From Agelaius tricolor (Eukaryota > Chordata > Aves > Passeriformes > Icteridae), in contig JALJCS010000034.1 in the NCBI GenBank assembly GCA_023055355.1, positions 4,726,001-4,790,000 on the forward strand: DNA of 64,000 bases, written 5' to 3'. This document shows, piece by piece, positions 49,942 through 62,112 of the stretch. The number at the start of each line of letters is the position of its first letter. The stretch's first letter is position 1. Below the pieces are notes generated by a model. That model was given only the letters and a program-made list of their open reading frames with translations. It ran no database searches and was not told where the DNA came from. The position numbers and the translations under genes are program-made.

Positions 49942-50463
49942 TTTTGGGAGGGAGGTTTACTTCCTCCAACTTCAGTTTTTCAGGTTGTAGCTGATTTTTT
50001 TTTTCCCCTCTCCCCATCTTTTCTTCTTCCCCCCTGCTCTCCCATTTTGGGAGGACTGTTGCTTTCCTTTCCTTTCTGTCTGCCCAACTCCAGACACATG
50101 AGCTCTTCCCCTTGCATCTTTGCTCTCCTCCTCCTGCTGACTTGGCTGAGTGTGGAGCATTTCACGCAGTCACTGCTGCTCTTTGGTAAGTGTGGACCTG
50201 GGATCTGCACCTGCCACTCCTTCGGGCAGGGTCTTTGAGTTTGTAACTGAACCACTCCTGAAAGAGACAGTGAGGGCTCACTGGGCTCTTGAAGCTTCTT
50301 GCTCTGTGAATATCTTCCCAAAGATGGTTTTTTTTTTTTTGTTCTCAGCAAGTTATGGTTTTTTTCTCCTTAACCTCCTGGGTGCCAAGGAAGAATAACT
50401 TTCCTGAGTGAGCTGGATTGTGAAATAACTTTTTGTGTGTGTTCTTTCTGGAGAGGGATGTAA

Positions 50464-50469
50464 AATAAA
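50464..50469 (+). terminator. SPRY1: Proximal SPRY1 polyadenylation signal candidate
   Basis: Canonical AATAAA, 523 bases after the stop codon, followed by a T-rich stretch at 50515-50550 that could act as the downstream element. Confidence 0.5.
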
Positions 50470-50591
50470 GGCTTCACCAAATCAAAGGCCTGACTCTTCT
50501 ATAAGCAGCCTGCTTCTTTTTGCATCTTTTTTTTTTCCCCTCTCTCTTTTTCTCTTAACTTTTGGAACATTCTCAGACCTGAGAATTGCCC

Positions 50592-50594
<3 letters not shown>

Positions 50595-50622
<28 letters not shown>
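50595..50622 (+). repeat. T28 homopolymer in the SPRY1 3' UTR
   Basis: An uninterrupted run of 28 T within the SPRY1 3' UTR. Run length is error-prone in sequencing. On the minus strand it would resemble a poly(A) tail, but no retrocopy could be recognised beside it. Confidence 0.85.
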
Positions 50623-50625
<3 letters not shown>

Positions 50626-51681
50626 TTTTCAGTGTAACTTCAGTTTTTGCTACACTATGTAGATCTTCACATTGGAGACATTGTGGCTGCAACATACTCA
50701 TTTGTTTCTTCTGCTGTCCAGTCTTTGAAGGATATTGCCTACTCCACCCTCCTAATCCAGTTTTTATAGTCTGTCAGTATCAGTTCATATTAAAGTTGGT
50801 GGTGTTCATATATCCAAACAGCCTTCAGGTGTCATTGAGTCACCTAAATGTTCTTGAATCCTTCAAGTCTCTTGTGATTCTTTGGCTTAGTGAGTTTAGC
50901 TCTGCTCTGTACTTTATAATTTTATTCTGTCCCTGTTTTATTGCCTTAGCCACAAATTGTGGTCCTTTTTTGTATATTTTATGTATAAAACACAAAGTTG
51001 AATCCCAACTATTTTTAAGACAAAAGTCTGTTAAAACTTTTTTTATTGTAAAGAATATTTATTATGTGAATCTCTATTATTTTATGATATTTATTGCAAA
51101 AGACTTCGAAAATGTACTCATGTCTGAATATAACAAAATATCAATACTTAACGAAATAAGGATGACACAAAGAAAGTACATATGTTAACTATAATGCAGA
51201 AAATATATTAATTAATGAAAATGCCTCTGGAGTTCTTTTGTTACAATGACAGGTTGTGAGCTACCTGTGTGTATTGCTGGGCTCTTCCTCCTCCTGCAGG
51301 TCTGTCAGGTGGCAAATAACCTCCTATTGATACTTCAAAGCCACTAGTCTTTGCTCTAGTTTAGTTTACCTAATTTTAAGTTTAAGCCAACTATATATCA
51401 AATAAGGGATGTTTAATACAATTGAATCTGTGTTGTGCTTAACAGTGCCAAGAAATGGAGGCTCTATTTATTTACCAAAGCATTTGGAAATACATTTGTG
51501 GAGGAGGAAACCACAACTTCCAAGTTGGTTTCTTTTTTGGTGTTTGGTTTGTTTTGTTGTTTTTTTTTTAAGGAATACCACATCAACATGCAAAGCCATT
51601 TAAAATTTTCCTATATAGAACTTCCTGGCTGGTTAAATTGTGCAGCAGCTGAAGAAATTAATCTTCCCCATCTCGATTCTA

Positions 51682-51687
51682 AATAAA
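51682..51687 (+). terminator. SPRY1: Distal SPRY1 polyadenylation signal candidate
   Basis: Canonical AATAAA about 1.74 kb after the stop codon. GT-rich sequence (AGTGATTGTGTTGCTGTAGTTTGG region) starts about 25 bases downstream, which fits a cleavage signal. Confidence 0.45.
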
Positions 51688-53129
51688 AAGCTTGGAGCCA
51701 GGATGAAAAATAGTGATTGTGTTGCTGTAGTTTGGTAGCTTTGAAATCTGGGAATGTGTGTGTGTTTGGGCCTATGTCTATGACTTATTTGGTTCTTTTC
51801 CCATACATTTTCCAATGTCAACTGAGTCTTCTGTCTTTAAATTAAAGGCTCTTAAGGGTGACCTAAGTGTCACAGCTACTTGTGGCCATTTAACACACAT
51901 TCAACAGAAAAAGCTTTTCATTAAGTGTGAATGGGGAGACCTCATTCTTTTCCTCATGTGGGTCAAGGTTACATCACAATTCTCCTGAACTTTAAAAGTT
52001 TTAAATGGATGCAATTTCACATGGCGTTCAGAGTAAGTGGTTCTAGAGAAACTCCACTTCAGAACAGAGCAGTGACTTGACAAATGTGTCATATCTTGCT
52101 CTTTTTTGAAGTCCTGCTGCTTTGAATTACCATATTCAAGCTGCTCTGACTCCCAGCACGGTGATGATTTGAATAAGCTCGGCTTTTTGTAGTTACTTCC
52201 ATCCCAGCTGATGGCACAGAGGTGACTGAGAAGCTGATTTTTTATTAAGCAGCACAGCTGACCCCTGAGAGGTACAAAGAGAAATCATCACCTGAGTACA
52301 TCTAGGAATGCTTTGCAAGGTGCCCGTGGTGCTGCTCCTCTGTGTGACAGAAGTGTCAGCCTGGGGGGCAGCACTGGCTGCACACGGATGCTGCTTTCCA
52401 AGATTTCCCGGGAGGAAGCAAAGGCAGGCATGTTCCTGAGGAGCAGGGACTCCGCTCCTTCGCTGTCCCCGCGCCTCTCCAAGAGCGACAGCTGCAGACG
52501 GCCCCAGGGACACAATGGGGGCCTTGTGCGGCGCTGGCCGGAGATGGCCACGGGTAACCGTGCGCTGACACCCGGGAACACGGAGCCAGCTGCCTCCTCT
52601 GCCGCACCACTGCCAGCTCCCCGCCCTGGGCCGGTGCTCCAAGGGTGCTGCTCGTGCCTCCTCAAGGAAAACATGGCCCTCTGTACCTCTGTCTCTTTTA
52701 TTTCAGCCAGGTGGCTGATTTCTCTGGGGGTTTTGGGTTGGTTCCTAGCAGAAGAGAAGAAATCCCAAAGAATGCATGTGTTCTCCCTACTTTAATAATA
52801 TGTCTTCCATCAGGAGCTAGGTCGTGACACTGTTTCAGATCTCTTTTTTAAGACAACAGCTATGCTCTAGTTAGTCATGCTAATGCTGCCTTTACTAACC
52901 AGATTTTGGGAATAACTTGAGGTTGCAGTACCTCTGGAGAAAAAATTGACTGGGACCTACACAGCAAAGAGAAGAAAACAGTTCCTTGCAGATCTTGGAT
53001 GGTTTACTCATTGCCAGGTAGAGCAGACAGTGTAAGAAAAATGAGAATAATGTGTTTTTCTCTTGGTTAGATGCTGTATGCTCTGCATTTAACATATAAA
53101 TATGTGGGCACAGAGTTTGTGGTAATTGG

Positions 53130-53440
53130 GAGTGGGGCTGCAGCTGAGGCCTCACCCCTAACTGGCTACAGCTGTGCAGGACAGGTGACTGGTATTGAAG
53201 GTAAGGAGTGCCCAGGGGCACTGACCAATCACCAACGGGAACAGAGGGCACACAGGTGCAGGGCATCAACAGGAGGGGATAAAAGGCTGGGCTGAAGGGC
53301 AAAATGAGCACATCCTTGCAGTCTTCTGAAGAGACAGGGTCTTACTGTGTATGGGCAGACATCAGAAGCCTTCTGATGAGGTAAGGTGTTACTGTGGATG
53401 GGTGAATACTTAAAGCCTTCTGGAATTGTATGGTGGTACC
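53130..53440 (+). mobile_element. Possible LTR-like fragment with CCAAT and TATA boxes
   Basis: GACCAATCACC at about 53222 is followed about 55 bases later by GGGATAAAAGG (TATA box near 53279), the spacing of a complete polymerase II core promoter. After the expected start comes a 47-base imperfect tandem duplication. This layout without any neighbouring gene resembles the U3-R part of an avian endogenous retroviral LTR. No retroviral coding region is nearby, so at most a solo LTR is present. The termini and target-site duplications were not located. An orphan gene promoter is the alternative. Confidence 0.4.
53323..53416 (+). repeat. Imperfect 47-bp tandem duplication
   Basis: Two units, 53323-53369 and 53370-53416, both begin CTTCTGA and share TTACTGTG and ATGGG at equal offsets. 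They are about 70% identical by hand alignment. A third unit may begin at 53417 (CTTCTGG) but diverges at once. Confidence 0.75.
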
Positions 53441-56400
53441 CTGTGTGTGTGGCTGTCTCAGCTGTGACACAAATCTATCTGAGCTTGCTCCTGGCTCCTC
53501 TGGAATGTAAGGTCATGGCCACTGTGCCATGGAAGTGACTGGGGATTCGTTCAGGCCGTTGGGTTTTGTGGTGTAGAACCATGCAGGGTTGGGTAAGAGC
53601 ACGTGAATGTCTTTCCAGCTGAAAGAGAAGGGAGCAAGCTGATGGCTGGAGGAAGTGAAGCTGTGAAGCCTCCACAGCCGGAAGCAGCACAGGTTACTTT
53701 AGATATGCCCCAAGTGGTCAGCCACTGTGTCTGTTCTACTTTCCACAGTGGAATGGCCATCCAAGGATGCTGTGTTCTGTTGGAAGGGGGGGTTGCTGAG
53801 GGGGTTTCCAGCAATTAGGGCACTGAAGTGCACATTTCAGTCCTTCAACTCCAAATTTATCAGCAGGCTGTTTGAGGTTACTCCTCCATGTTTGCAGAGT
53901 GTCAGAGCCTATTGCAGTGTAGCTCATAACAATTACTTTTTTTCCCTGATATTTCTGAGATCCTGTTTTGAGAAGCCAAGAGAATTCTGTGTAAAATGAT
54001 GGTGTAATTAGGCAGTAAGTTCAGCTGACCTACTGACCCAGTTGCATGGGTGATGCATTTGGCTGAGGCTGCCATCTGCTTCCAACAGTGAAGGCCTCGG
54101 ACGTGTAAGGTCTGGGTTGAAGGAGAAGAGAAGTCCAGCAAGCTGGAGTTCTTGCTTTGCTTAGTGTCTCAAAACTCACCATAAGAGAGATGAATTTAGG
54201 AAACAGCAATTTAGCAATAAAAACAATGCATAGATAAAGTTTCCATGTTCCATGCTGGAGGAATCTATGGCTGGGGTGGGAATTTGCCCTCAGAGTTGGG
54301 GTGTTCCTATAAATTCTGCTCTAGTACACCAATGCTGGGGTGTGGGTGAGGGTGTTATCCAAGGTGGGATAATGCCTAACAAATGAGAAGTACTTGCTCT
54401 TATTTATGGTTCCATATCATAAAGACAGGTGGGAGAGGATTAGCTCCTCTGTCTGTGATAAAGCAAATCTGTTAAGACGGATTAAAGGGGCTAGATGAAG
54501 TGTTTTAATGGACTTATATGAAGTAATAGATTTTTGTCCTGGAGGAATGTTCAGGTCTCACTGATACTTCTGCATTTCTTGTTCTGCTAAAATTACCTCC
54601 AAATTCTAAGGAATCCTGATTAATTGTTGGCCTTCTTCCAGCTTCAGCATTTGTGTCAGTCATGGTGGTGCTTCAAAAAAAAACCCTGGAATGAAATTCT
54701 GTTCTGCTGTCACATAGCTGGATTGAGCAGCCTTACACAGTACATGGGGCTGCACAGGTCTTTTTCTGATGACCCTTCATGTGCAGGGCAGTTTGCTTTT
54801 GGGGCAGCTCTTATCATTTGTGGTTCTTCCCTGTGGTTGTCTTTCACCTTGCTCTGGTTGGTGGGAGGAGCCAAGGCATGGCTTCTTCCCTTGGCATTAC
54901 TTCCCCAGCCACGAGGAGCCTCTGCTAAGGAGCTGCTCAAAATGATCACTGGAAGGATCTGCTCAAAAACCTTGTGACCTCCAGAGTGATATTTACAGCG
55001 TGATATCTGCAGAGTGATAGTTACATATTTGTGATAAATGGATGCAGTGCAGTTGGTTTTCCCAGGAGCTGCCAGTCCTGCTCCTCCTGGTGAAGCTGTC
55101 TTGAGATACTGCCTCATTTACTTACCAATAAATACAAATTTGGGAAAGTTTTCCTGCAAGCCACACATGGCTTGGCTTTTTAGTTCAAGTGTGTATGTGT
55201 GAGACACTAGTCTTAATGAATAACCAAACAAGAACCAGAAATTCACCTGGATTTTTCAATATTCTTGGTATATGCATGGGGCAGTATTATAAGAGAAACA
55301 GTGTGCTTCCAGGAGAAGTACATATTCCAAAATTAGTTTGTAAGTGTGGTAGCTCTTTATTTTGGAGCAGAGAAGCATCCATTTGGTCAGTCCTTGGAGA
55401 AAGGTGTGCCTCGTAGCCATGGCTCTGGCCTTGTAAGCACGCCCTGTTTTGTGAACCTTTGTCTACACGTTGGTTGGGTGCCCCGACCTGAAAACAAACA
55501 TCCTGCAGAACACGATGTCAGGAGGCACAAACAGCCTGACAGAGGCTCTGCCCCCAGGGGCTGAACCCCATTGTGTTTGTGCAAGAAGGAGCACAATGGG
55601 ACATCCTGCCTGACCCCGCAGGGTCGCTGCCAGAGTATGAGCGGGTTTATTCCATGGAATATTTCTTCTCAATGGAGCTGATGGATTTACACCAGTGAAT
55701 GAGCTGGCCGGGCGACAGTGCCTGCACTGCCTTAGGAATGCCCAGTGCTCATAAATGTTAGGATGTTCTCCGTTTGTGGGATGAAGTGACTGTGAGAAGT
55801 AGCCGGAGCTCCCTAAATAGGCTGAAATTACATAACTGGTTAACTACTTAATGGCTATTTTAAATGAAACCTCCTGTTTTCTGGCACATGCTTCAATTTC
55901 CAAACCACCTGAGGGTTCTTGGAGGAGGATGCCTCTTCCACACTCCCATCAGGAGGAAGGGATGAATTTACCTGGCCTGATGAAGGTTCTTTCCAAAGCT
56001 TAATTTCTTCTGTGATGTCTGATCAGATGTTTTTGGACTTGTGCACTTTATAAGTAGCACACTTCCAGATGAAAATGAATAAACTAGTTGCCTGAAAGGA
56101 AGGGGGAAGTGCTGGAGCTTTCCTCTAACCCAGATATTGGGAGATTGCACAGAACCTTCTTTTTATACCCAAGTCTTATCTAAATCCAGTCTCGTTTGCC
56201 TGACCCCTTCTTTTTAGGGAATAATTGCCCACTTGTTCATTTTTCTACATGGCATGCAAAGTTATTCTGCGTGGAATGTGCTATAACTACAGGAGCACCT
56301 GTGCTGTCACTGAGGCACTTTTTGATTTCATACATTTTTACACGTCCTGTATCTCATCCAATTCAAAGTGAGGATAAACCTGGTTAGTCAGGGTGGGAAA

Positions 56401-57761
56401 TACAGGATAGTTGGATGTCATGAATTTTTGTTCTGAAATTCAGCTCCAGGTATGAACTTTGCCGAACTTTGGCTGTACCTGGGCTTGAATTTACTGGTCT
56501 GCCAAGAGTATGTGAAGAAATATTGTTAGAGTTGAAAATGCACCAGTTCTGCTGTGTTAAATAGCCAAAGGTCTCTCTGGAGCAAGTGGTAGAGATAGAA
56601 AGTACCATTCTGGAGTCTCCACAGAGATTTTTGTATGGGCTTTCAAACCTGAGTTCTAGGGCCTGTGCTCTTGCATCCCCACTTTCCATCCCTTGCCCTG
56701 TACTGGAGCAGGAGCACTTGCCATGGTAGTTCCTGAGTCATCCATCACTGCTGCCAGGTGCAGATAACATCCCTAGAGAATTTAACCTCATCTGCTCTCC
56801 CTCCTGACACTTCTAACACACACACTGGGGTTGGGACAACTCTATCTGTTCAGGTGGCAAAAATTGCAAAGTAGCTCAGAGCATTTTGCACTTGGACTTA
56901 AATTCTTTCAAATTAACTGTGCCTGATAAAACAGCTCTGAAGGAAACTGTTCTTTGGCTGCTGGGAAAACTGGGGCTTGAGGGCTGTGTGGAGCCACGCT
57001 GTGAGGCGCTGGCACAGCCAGGAGCCTTTGACCAGCAGTGTTTAATTACTGAGTCATTCTGTGCAGATGGATGGATGGGAGAGAGGGGGAAAAAACCCAT
57101 CCTGCTGGAAACTGTAGCACTTTCTGGAGAACATTTAAAACATGCCATGGATGGGGGGGTGTGGTGGCTTAGAAGGATTGTTAATACTCTGGGGGGAAAA
57201 AATGCAATCCCAAACTAGGGACCAATTTGAAATGTGCTTGGGACGGCACACTGTATGGTATGATCCACCTGTAATGAACAGTATCCACCTTTATTAGTTT
57301 TTGGGGTGTTTTTTTCGTGGCAGCGGTGCTGGTGTCTGGTTGTCAGCGTTTGGTTATGTGGGAAACGAGGTAAGGGCCTAAATAATACATGTTACTTGAG
57401 GGGCTGGAAACTAGAGCCATATCCTATGGCCTTCTAATTAAAACTCTTTATTTCCACAGATTTATTCTGTGGGCCTTACTAAATAGATCAGCCTTGGGTT
57501 TCTAATGGTGACTACTTGAGGAGGAATGTCGCTTTTGTTCCCCTGAATGGTGGGGAGCAGATTACCGGGCTGCCAATTTCCTGCTGCCTTTCAGAGCTGC
57601 AATTTGAGCCCTATTTGCTCCTGGCTCTTGCACAATTGGAAACAATGGGTGGCTTCTTTCAGGTTTCACTTCAGAGCTCTTAGAAACTGGGGAAGTGGCA
57701 AAAGCCCTACTTTACAGGTAATTAACAATAGATAATGTTTGCTCTGCGTCCCCCTGTTCCC

Positions 57762-57793
57762 CCCCTTTTTTTTTCCTTTTTTTTTTTTTTTTA
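57762..57793 (+). repeat. C/T-rich homopolymer run
   Basis: C7 followed by T10, CC and T17. It is a low-complexity tract in intergenic DNA and reads as poly(A) on the minus strand. No recognisable retrocopy lies beside it. Confidence 0.8.
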
Positions 57794-60700
57794 GAGCTGA
57801 TAAAGGTAGAAGTCCGCAGAGAGCTCCCAATATAGAACCCGCAGGGGCAGTTTTGTGGATGTAGTCCCGGCCACAAACCCATCAAGGTGATGATGAGGGT
57901 CAAACCTCTAAGCAAACGCGGGGAAGCCACACCAGAAGAGCTGCTGGGCTGCCAGCAGTGCTGAGGGCCCCGTGCCAGTCGGCCCGGTGTGTGTGAGTGT
58001 TGGCTGGTGTGAACCCGCCCTTTGATTTAGGGCCCCTTTTTATTGTAGCCTCTATCTCCTTTATTAGGTGCGCTCTACTCATACCTTGTTGACGTTTATG
58101 TAGGATAGTTAAATGTTTTCTTGGGGATATTCCACTCTAGGAAACCACCTGTCCTGTAAAGTTTATCTTAAATACAGAAGCTTGTTTTACCACATAAAGA
58201 TAGAAGTGGCTGTTGTTTAATCTTATCTTGCTAATGGAGGGCTGTGGATGCCTACCAAGAAGATACAAACAGATGCTCTTGCAATGTTATTAAAAGTTAT
58301 CAAAAAATGGTTTAGGGTGGATGGACACTGTCTGAATTGGGATGCTTGTGCCTCTCTGTGTTGGAGGTGCTCTCCTTCCTTACCTCCCTGCCTGAAGACA
58401 CATCGCTGTAGGTGGCTACTGGAACTGCGGATGTGGGTGCAGGGCTATGGACCAAAAATGGGATGTATTCAGCAGCACTGAGGAGTTCAGTCCCTGCACT
58501 CCATCCATGTATTGCATTTGAACATGTAACCAAAGTACTAAAAAACAAATGAACACGAGAAGCAGTTCTGCATTTCATACCTGTTTCTGAGTTTCCCATG
58601 GGGATTCCAGAATTTCATTAGCTTTAACTGTGAGCATGGCTTTTGCTTCTTGTTTTTACCATCTGCAAGGCCTGGACTCAGTAAAATACTTCTGTTCCTC
58701 CTCCTTCCTGTTGTAGCTGCCCCTCTTACTGCCATGACTTCAGTGATATCTTTTAGGCTGTAAATCTTACCATTGAAACCATCCCAGAAGGAGAGAAAGA
58801 TTGCAGAGTTGCAACATTCTGGATGTATCTCTGCTCCAGAGCAGGAGCAGATGGAAGGATGCCCATGCCCTCTGTTGCTCGTCTTTACTGAGCTTTGAAA
58901 AAGAGGAGGAAGAGATTCTGAGCAGAGGCTTGGAGCCAAGCTGTAAAACCGCCTCACTGGTAGGTTTGTTAGGAGCTTGTGATTATTTCCCCCTTTCTCC
59001 AGTTCCTTGCAGATAATTTAGGAAGATGGAGGAGATCTGAATGAACAAGGTATGTGCCCATTATCCTTCCCACCTGGGAGTCTGCAGCAGTGCTTCCATG
59101 AGATGCCAACACAAAGTTTTTCTGGCTCTCCTGTGCTTATGGACAATGCAGTTATACAAGCTAGTAAAACAATAATGGAAATGTCTCCCATGACAGGAGC
59201 TGTATGATGGATAATCTTTTCCTCCTCCTGCATTCTGTGGGCAGAGGGACACGTGGGGGTATTTGCACATACACTCAGTGTACACCAAAGGTTTCCCCCT
59301 CCTGCCTCAAAGGCCTCCCCAGCACCCTTGGGCAGAATGTTCTTTGTGTCAGCCCTGCTCCTACGTGATGTTCTGCTGGGGAAAACGATGCCTCCCTCAT
59401 GATTTTCAGAGGATGTAAATTTGCCAAAACAAATGTCGGGGAGAGGAACGCCTGACAATTCTGTTTTGATTTTATGTAACCTTTACAATGCCCTCCCTGC
59501 AATGCCTCCCAGATAAGGAGGTGGTGTGCCAAAGAAAGAGAATGGTTACAGCTCCTGATGACCTCATCTCATCTCCCTGTTTCAAACAAGGCTCTTTTTG
59601 ATGGCTTACGAGACGTGACATCAGAGTTCTGGGTTTTGTGCCTGCAGCACTGGTGGGAAGCATCCCACGGAGCGAGCCCACTGGCTGGGCAGAAAGGGCA
59701 GCAGTGAGACAGGAAAAGTCTGAGTGACAACAGCCACAAAGCAATGGAGGAGTTGGACAAGGTTGTACAGTAATGCACCAGAGTCAGAATGGAAAATGCT
59801 TTTTAAAATTCCCTACATCCTTCTTTTGCCATCAGCTTGCGTTCAAAGTAGTCAAGTTGTTCAAGCACAACAGGATGGGTCATGGCAAGGGCTGGAGGCT
59901 AAAGGCTGTCAGGCTCAGCAAAGCCTGGAGTTAAGCATTTTTCCAAGTGAAGGAACCAGATCTCAGCAGGATGTGGTGGAGGTGGCTCTGTCTCTGTTGC
60001 CCTCCTGTGCTGGAAATGCAGGGATGGCCTGTAAAGCCAGACCCCAGAAGAAATTTCTTGTCTAAGGAGTCTCAGCTTCAAGTTTCTGCTGAAGCCTCAG
60101 CTCAGTCCAGCCATCCAGAGGAGATGCTACCTGGCAAAGGAGAGCAGGAGAAAGTACTGAGTCATCTGCAATTATTTTCCTAACAAAAGGATTCAGGTGG
60201 TCCATAGCCTGGGGGTTATATTCTTATCTAGATTTAGGCAGGAAACCCTTTGATTTACAACTGGATGTAAGGAATAGTGATTGCTTGCCTCATCTGCACA
60301 GTAGATTGCTGGCATCTATTTCCCTTAGGTTACAAGCCTAAAGGATCCCGTCAGCAAGACACTGGAAGTGTGTGTTGTTGGCTAAGCCAGTTAGGATGCT
60401 GAGAACATGGCAGACCAATGCTCCAGGGTTTGTAAATTCAGGGTTAAATGGAAAAAACTGCCTGGAAAGGTCTGAGCTACTCAGCTGGTGGCAAACTCCT
60501 TTCTGCCCCTTGAGAGCACCTGGGATGCTCCACAGACTTGGAAAGCCCAAACTCCCCACAGCTGAAGGGACACCCAGGCCAAGAGCCTTTGGTTATATAG
60601 AGGGGTATTAAGCAAGCCTGCTCTTCTTGAGGCAGGTCACAGTCTGGTCTTGATCTCCTTCAGGCTTGCCTCAAGATCTGCAGCCTTAAACCCAAGGGTT

Positions 60701-62088
60701 TGTGACAGGAGAGCTGTGCTGTTCTCCTGCATCCCTTCTGGAGCTCCAGTGGATTTGGTGAGTTTGTGCTAAGGATTTCAGCTAAAATTGGCCTGTGATC
60801 AAGCTACAAGGGCTTGATATGAGAATTACAGAATCTGCTCCCAGCAAAATGCTGGGTTTGAGTCAGCCAGGGAGACCAAATGGAGGTTCTTACCAACTTA
60901 GTCTTTGTTGGGTGCCTAACTAGAGCTAAGCCTCCTGCAAGGACAGCAGCTTTGGCTGCCTTTTGTGATACAAATGGGGTATGTTTAAAGCCCTGTTTGT
61001 GGCTGGGAGTGGGAAGCTGTTTGTTTGAGGGTATTAACTGTCTGGTAGCACTCCTGGCCCTCATTGAGGTGGCCCCAGGAGCAGGGTAGCTTGGAAATGC
61101 CACATGCAATTAAAACCTGTATTTTAAAGTGCAGTTCTGCTGCTTGTTCACGCTGAGAAGGGTTTCCTATCTTTCAGAGTCTTTTGGTCGCTGGGCTACA
61201 TTTAATAGGATGAGATTTATTTTTTTTTTCCCCCTTTCCCCCTTGAACCACAAAGCTGCCAAGCTATCCAAGAAAGAGACTTGTAATTAATGCTAAGTGG
61301 AGTGGAAAGCAGAGTGGCTGCTCAGCATAGGGCATGCTCTGGCCTCAAAGAATGCCAGTGGAGCTCTGAAACAACTGTGAGTCTCCAGGTTTTTAATCAT
61401 GCTACGTGGCAGTAGGAGCTGCCCCCACTGCAGTGAATCTATTTGGCTCCATTGTGGCTGCAATGTGAATATTGTACTGCTGGGCCATGCAAGTGTCCCT
61501 TTGGGTGGGTTTCTCTTTTGGGGCACTCCAGGAAAGGCTGGATTTGCTTCTCTTTAAAAGGTTTGTCTAAGTTCCTGCAGGTTGTGACCTTGCAGTTTGG
61601 GGCTGTGATCTTCCAGGGGATAACCTCATCATCTTGCCTTGGCCTGTCCCTAAAGGGTCTGTTCCAGGGACACATTTTCTCAGCCATCCCCTCCTCCTTG
61701 CACACAGCTTTGTTGTTCCACTAAGTGGTTTCACTTTCTGAAGTGTTGAAAGTGGCTGTTAAAGCAGCAGCTGCCTTAACCTGGGGCTCACCTGCTTTAC
61801 ATTTGGGATTTTTTCCCCTACACCTTCAAGCTGTTTTCCCACTGGGTTTGATGAGCAAGTGGAATGCAGTTTCCATGTTTGCTCTTTGGGTTCTAGACCT
61901 CACCCTGGGCAGTAATAGGGCAAGGCTTTTTGCTCAGCTCTCAGAGAGACAGGGAATGTGGTGGGCAAGTCCTTTGCTTGTGCTTTTCCAACCACTTCTG
62001 GGTGTCTAAAAATCCTTAGAGAAAAATGCCTGTGACTGCCAAGAAACCCTTAGCTACAAAAACAGAGAATAGATCAGTACTGAGTGGC

Positions 62089-62112
62089 AAAAAAAAAAAA
62101 AAAAAAAAAAAA
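62089..62112 (+). repeat. A24 homopolymer
   Basis: Twenty-four A in a row in intergenic DNA. The sequence before it has no recognisable coding or repeat content, so a processed retrocopy could not be confirmed. Confidence 0.85.

Larger units (their letters stand above)
49942..51705 (+). other. SPRY1: SPRY1 3' UTR (end uncertain)
   Basis: The stretch after the stop is pyrimidine-rich, then strongly AT-rich. An AATAAA at 50464-50469 could give a UTR of about 550 bases. A second AATAAA at 51682-51687 could give about 1.75 kb. The segment at about 51040-51220 has several ATATTTATT-type AU-rich elements and a run of tightly AT-biased sequence resembling the conserved distal SPRY1 UTR as I remember it, which favours a long form. 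AU-rich elements suit a rapidly turned-over, signal-induced mRNA. The 200-codon open frame over 50586-51188 is a chance frame in T-rich DNA. Confidence 0.6.

Noticed and set aside
50595..50622. Possible minus-strand retrocopy tail (T28) in the SPRY1 3' UTR
   Set aside because: Neighbouring sequence fits SPRY1 UTR and shows no inserted gene.
50586..51188. 200-codon plus-strand frame after SPRY1
   Set aside because: It begins in a T28 run read as poly-Phe and runs through AT-rich 3' UTR. There is no protein-like pattern.
61700..62112. Possible processed retrocopy ending in A24
   Set aside because: No recognisable gene sequence precedes the A run, there is no AATAAA at the right distance and no target duplication was found.
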